From Deltaproteobacteria bacterium (GTDB taxonomy: Bacteria; Myxococcota_A; UBA9160; SMWR01), in NCBI GenBank assembly GCA_029261905.1, contig JAJDAM010000771.1:1-9728 (forward strand): DNA of 9,728 nt, read 5' to 3'. The position numbers and the translations under genes were made by a program. Below the pieces are notes generated by a model. That model saw only the letters and a program-made list of their open reading frames with translations, did no database searches and was not told where the DNA came from. Each line of letters opens with the position of its first letter. The first letter of the stretch is position 1. This document shows, in pieces, positions 6,759 through 9,728 of the stretch.

Positions 6759-8007
6759 TGAACACCTCGCGTGAGAAGTGGCCTTCACTCTTGGCGACGA
6801 CACAAGTCACCATCGCATCACCGGTCACATTGACAGCCGTCCGGACCATGTCCAGCAGCCGGTCGACGCCCAGAATCAACCCGATGCCCTCCACGGGAAG
6901 GTTCACCTGGCGCAACACCATCGCGAGCATCACCAGCCCGACACCCGGTACTCCGGCCGTCCCGATCGATGCCAGCGTCGCGGTCACGACGACCATCAGG
7001 TAATCGGTAGGTCCGAGTTCGATCCCGTAGGCCTGCGCGATGAACCCGGTCGCAACGCCCTGCATGATCGCCGTTCCATCCATATTGATCGTGGCCCCGA
7101 GCGGGACCGTGAACGAAGCGATCGAGTTGTCTACGCCGAGTTTGTGTTCCGCGGTCTCGAGCGTGACAGGCAGCGTCGCGTTGCTGCTGGCGGTACTGAA
7201 TGCCACCAGGATCGGATCGCGCATGTTTTGCAGGAACCGGATCGGGTTCAGCCCCGACAGCAACCGCAGCAAGGTTGGATACGTGATCAACGCGTGCAAA
7301 AACAGCACCGCGAGTACCAGCACGAAGTACCGAATCAGCGGCGCCACCGCCTCGAAGCCTTGCGTTGCGAAGACCTTGGCGAGCAGGCAGAAGACACCGT
7401 ACGGCGCAGCGCTCATCAACACCATCACCAACCGCATGATGACTGCGTCGAGGTCCTCGAACAGCTTGATGAGCCGCTTGCCGGGTTCGCCGGCCAACGT
7501 CATCGCCAGACCGAACAGCCCGGCGAATACGATGATCTGCAGCATGTTGCCGCTCGCCATTGCGGCCACGGGATTCGACGGAAACAAATCGATGAAGACC
7601 TGGGACAGCGGCGGCGCCTCTTTCGCGGTGAAGGTCACATCGGTTTGGAGGTCGAAGCCGGAGCCGGGGACGAAGATCGTTGCGGCCAGGAGCGCCAGCG
7701 AGATCGCGATTGCCGTCGTGGTCAGGTACAGCGCGAGTGTCTTGCCGCCCACGCGACCGAGCTTCGTGATGTCGTCGAGCGCGGCCGTTCCCAGAACCAG
7801 CGAAACGAACACCAGCGGAACGACCAGCAATTTGAGGCTGGCCAGGAAGATCGATCCGCCGACGTGAAAGACTCCGCCAACGAGGAAGTCCGGAACAGCG
7901 CTCTCGACACCCACGGCATTCAGGATCATCCCGGCCACGACCCCCGCAGCCATTCCCATCAGGATCTTGAAAGTCAGGCTGCGACCGCCGCCATCCTCAG
8001 TGTCCAT
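6736..8007 (-). CDS. Dicarboxylate/amino acid:cation symporter, glutamate/aspartate type
   Basis: Inner-membrane secondary transporter of the DAACS (SDF) family, 423 residues, the usual length. The family hallmarks are present: the serine-rich hairpin STASSNATLP (271-280), NMDGTA (308-313) with its cation-site Asp310, the second hairpin GTAGVPGVG (349-357), and DRLLDMVRTAVNVTGD (382-397). The last segment keeps the residues matching Asp394, Arg397, Thr398 and Asn401 of the archaeal aspartate transporter GltPh. That argues for acidic amino acids rather than neutral ones or C4-dicarboxylates; this is an inference from the family. The ATG at 8005-8007 gives a normal N terminus, although the strong AAGGAGAGG is 14 nt upstream. 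It overlaps nrtS by 23 nt and is divergent from glnE, with only 37 bp between the two starts. Confidence 0.92.
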   Translation of the reverse strand: MDTEDGGGRSLTFKILMGMAAGVVAGMILNAVGVESAVPDFLVGGVFHVGGSIFLASLKLLVVPLVFVSLVLGTAALDDITKLGRVGGKTLALYLTTTAIAISLALLAATIFVPGSGFDLQTDVTFTAKEAPPLSQVFIDLFPSNPVAAMASGNMLQIIVFAGLFGLAMTLAGEPGKRLIKLFEDLDAVIMRLVMVLMSAAPYGVFCLLAKVFATQGFEAVAPLIRYFVLVLAVLFLHALITYPTLLRLLSGLNPIRFLQNMRDPILVAFSTASSNATLPVTLETAEHKLGVDNSIASFTVPLGATINMDGTAIMQGVATGFIAQAYGIELGPTDYLMVVVTATLASIGTAGVPGVGLVMLAMVLRQVNLPVEGIGLILGVDRLLDMVRTAVNVTGDAMVTCVVAKSEGHFSREVFNGVAADD

Positions 8008-8020
8008 AAATGTTGTCCAT
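7997..8020 (-). other. Seven-codon leader reading frame overlapping the symporter start
   Basis: The strong AAGGAGAGG (complement of 8022-8030) is followed almost at once by an ATG at 8018-8020. That ATG opens MDNIYGH and stops at 7997-7999, inside the symporter's first codons in another frame. The sequence ATGGACA occurs at both this ATG and the symporter ATG 13 nt later. The frame could be a chance by-product, a leader peptide coupling translation, or the sign of a small indel. Confidence 0.25.
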
Positions 8021-8044
8021 ACCTCTCCTTCGACATGCACCGCC

Positions 8045-9571
8045 ATGTCCGACCGCGATGATAACCAGTTCGGAGCGAATACCCGGTCCAGATCCGTGCG
8101 CGGGCGCGGCGCGCGATTTCGGGGTACCCCTAGCGGCGTGGAAGCGTTCGAGAGCGAATTCACCGACAGCGTGCGAAGAGCCAATCCAAGCGTCGATGCC
8201 TTGGCGCTGGTGGGCGAACCCGACCCCATTTCTGCAGCCGCAGCGTTCAGACGGGCGGCGGGCGACCCCGACCTGGCCGTGTGCATCTCGGATTGGTGCC
8301 CGGTGCTGCTCACTTCCGCTCGACCGCACCAGGCCGCAGATCGCCTCGCCGACCTCGCTAGCAGCCGGCGAGAGGCGGGCCGCCCGCTCGAGATCACCCA
8401 AACCCCCGCGCTGCCGATCGTGTTGGGGAGTAGCGATTTCCTCGGTCGGTTGCTGCTCCGCCATCTGGAGTGGTCCGACGATTTGAGCGGCGTCACACCG
8501 AGCGCACCCGAAGCCATCTCGGAGCAAGCCGATTGGAGCGGGATTCGAGCGGAGAAGTACCGCGCATTGCTTCGCATCGCGGCGCGGGATCTCGTCGGGC
8601 GGCCGTTTGTCGAGAGCCTGACGGAGCTGTCGGACCTCGCCGATGGTTGCCTGGCCGCCGCGGCGGCGTTGACGGTCCGCGAAACGGGATCCGACGAACC
8701 GACCGTCTTTGCGCTGGGCAAATTGGGGGGCCGAGAGCTGAATTTCTCTTCCGATGTGGATCTGATGTTCCTGTACGACTCACCGGGTGGAGGCCGAGAT
8801 CCGGTTCGCGGCCAGGCCGCCTCAACCTTCATTCGGCACTTCAAGAAACACCTGGAAGAGCCCAGTCCTGATGGGTTCCTGTATCGCGTCGATCTCGGCC
8901 TGAGGCCGGAGGGCGCCGCTGGGGCACTCGCGCAATCGATCGACTCGGCGCTCAGCTACTACGAAGTCTCGGGTGCGGACTGGGAGCGCCAGATGCTGAT
9001 TCGGTTGCGCACATTGAGCGGGCCGCCGGCATTGGGCACCGAATTTCACGAGAGCATCCGCCCGTTCGTGTATCGACGCTCGATCGATCCGTCTGCGATC
9101 GGAGCCGTGCGCGAGATGAAGGACCGGATCGAATCCGAACGCCGCGAGTCCGGACGCGACCTGGAAGCGGATCTCAAAGAAGGCCCGGGCGGGATCCGCG
9201 ATGTGGAATTCCTGGTCCAATCGTTTCAGCTGTTCTGGGGTGCTCGCAATGCGGCGCTGCGAACGGGAAACACATTGGACGGCCTGGCAGAACTCACCCG
9301 CCAAGGCCTGCTGCCCGAGGCCACGGCAGCACAGCTCTCGCACGCCTACTTGTGGTTGCGTCGAGCCGAGCATGCACTCCAGATGGCCGACGAAAGGCAG
9401 ACGCAGAGATTCCCGCGCGAACCCGCCGCCCAGCTACGACTGGCGCGACGCATGCGGTACACCGATCCGGCCGGCGACGTCGCGCGCACCCGCTTGCTCG
9501 ATGACTGGCAGCGCTACCGCGGAGAGGTGCGCGCTCACTTCGAAGACCTGGTGTTGCGGGTGAACTCCTGA
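8045..9571 (+). CDS. glnE: GlnE-type adenylyl-removase domain protein (N-terminal half of glutamine-synthetase adenylyltransferase)
   Basis: GlnE normally has two nucleotidyltransferase domains: an N-terminal one that removes AMP from glutamine synthetase and a C-terminal one that adds it. This 508-residue protein contains only the first. It shows LGKLGGRELNFSSDVDLMFLYD (about 224-245, with metal ligands Asp237 and Asp239), FLYRVDLGLRPEG, YYEVSGADWERQ, RPFVYRRSIDPSAI, then GPGGIRDVEFLVQ (about 380-392) and WLRRAEHALQ. It ends with a helix matching the end of the adenylyl-removase domain, and full GlnE proteins are about 950 residues. ATG at 8045 is the only in-frame ATG in the divergent gap but lacks a clear ribosome site; GTG at 8138 is an alternative. 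The TGA overlaps the ATG of the next frame (TGATG). Confidence 0.88.
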   Translation: MSDRDDNQFGANTRSRSVRGRGARFRGTPSGVEAFESEFTDSVRRANPSVDALALVGEPDPISAAAAFRRAAGDPDLAVCISDWCPVLLTSARPHQAADRLADLASSRREAGRPLEITQTPALPIVLGSSDFLGRLLLRHLEWSDDLSGVTPSAPEAISEQADWSGIRAEKYRALLRIAARDLVGRPFVESLTELSDLADGCLAAAAALTVRETGSDEPTVFALGKLGGRELNFSSDVDLMFLYDSPGGGRDPVRGQAASTFIRHFKKHLEEPSPDGFLYRVDLGLRPEGAAGALAQSIDSALSYYEVSGADWERQMLIRLRTLSGPPALGTEFHESIRPFVYRRSIDPSAIGAVREMKDRIESERRESGRDLEADLKEGPGGIRDVEFLVQSFQLFWGARNAALRTGNTLDGLAELTRQGLLPEATAAQLSHAYLWLRRAEHALQMADERQTQRFPREPAAQLRLARRMRYTDPAGDVARTRLLDDWQRYRGEVRAHFEDLVLRVNS

Positions 9572-9728
9572 TGTCCAACTGGCTCGCCAGACTCGCGGAG
9601 ACAATGGGTCGCACGCCGCTCGCGGATCAACTCGAAAGCGCGGCCTCGCCGCTACTCGAGCGGCGATCGGAAGACTCCGCGGCGCGGCGACTCGATGGCC
9701 GACGGCTCTTCGGCCTGGCACAGATGAT
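9571..9728 (+). CDS. Unidentified protein, N-terminal fragment; coupled to glnE
   Basis: An open frame begins at the ATG overlapping the glnE stop codon (TGATG at 9569-9573) and runs open to the right edge, giving 52 complete codons. It starts MSNWLARLAE and is rich in Leu, Ala and Arg, probably helical, with no signal peptide or motif I recognise. The overlap suggests cotranslation with the GlnE half. It could be the missing adenylyltransferase half of a split GlnE, but the visible residues do not show that; an unrelated gene is equally possible. Confidence 0.5.
   Translation, partial: MSNWLARLAETMGRTPLADQLESAASPLLERRSEDSAARRLDGRRLFGLAQM

Noticed and set aside
6778..8061. Long open frame on the plus strand (427 codons)
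   Set aside because: Antisense to the symporter gene, with a His/Gln/Arg-rich translation typical of the complement of hydrophobic codons.
8008..8844. Upstream extension of the symporter frame to 8844
   Set aside because: The frame stays open, but the extra 279 codons run antisense through the conserved GlnE sequence and are not part of the transporter family.

Overview
The window is GC-rich, densely coding bacterial DNA. A lipoprotein signal, a membrane-bound C13-type peptidase and a GlnE adenylyl-removase domain point to a Gram-negative organism. Gene content (acyl-CoA carboxylase, amidohydrolase, NrtS-type transporter) would suit an environmental lineage of the former Deltaproteobacteria or a similar group, but the sequence alone does not fix the taxon. 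There are no rRNA, tRNA, CRISPR or transposase genes.

Layout, right to left along the minus strand: a glutamate/aspartate-type cation symporter (8007-6736) overlaps a small NrtS-like nitrate/nitrite transporter (6758-6477). One base later comes an amidohydrolase (6475-5318). These three look like one operon. Then come structured repeat copy 2 (5157-5321), a membrane-anchored C13 (legumain-type) peptidase (about 5134-3761), an unrecognised lipoprotein (3631-2972) coupled by TGATG to an alpha/beta hydrolase (2972-1860), structured repeat copy 1 (1677-1842), and a methylcrotonyl-CoA-carboxylase-type carboxyltransferase (1584 to beyond the left edge). On the plus strand, divergent from the symporter, lie a GlnE protein containing only the N-terminal adenylyl-removase half (8045-9571) and the first 52 codons of a TGATG-coupled unknown gene (9571 to the right edge).

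The right-hand part has a nitrogen theme: a glutamate/aspartate symporter and a nitrate/nitrite transporter sit divergently beside half of the enzyme that de-adenylylates glutamine synthetase. The left part is carbon catabolism and cell-envelope functions.

The most unusual feature is a pair of about 165-bp intergenic elements. Both begin and end with CTAG and fold into a long multi-stem hairpin. They share short sequence blocks at almost identical offsets, and these fall mostly in predicted loops and bulges. Their stem arms differ almost completely between copies, yet each left arm complements its own right arm. That is the pattern expected if the fold, rather than the sequence, is kept. Each lies directly downstream of a minus-strand stop codon, and in copy 2 the terminal CTAG supplies the stop codon itself.
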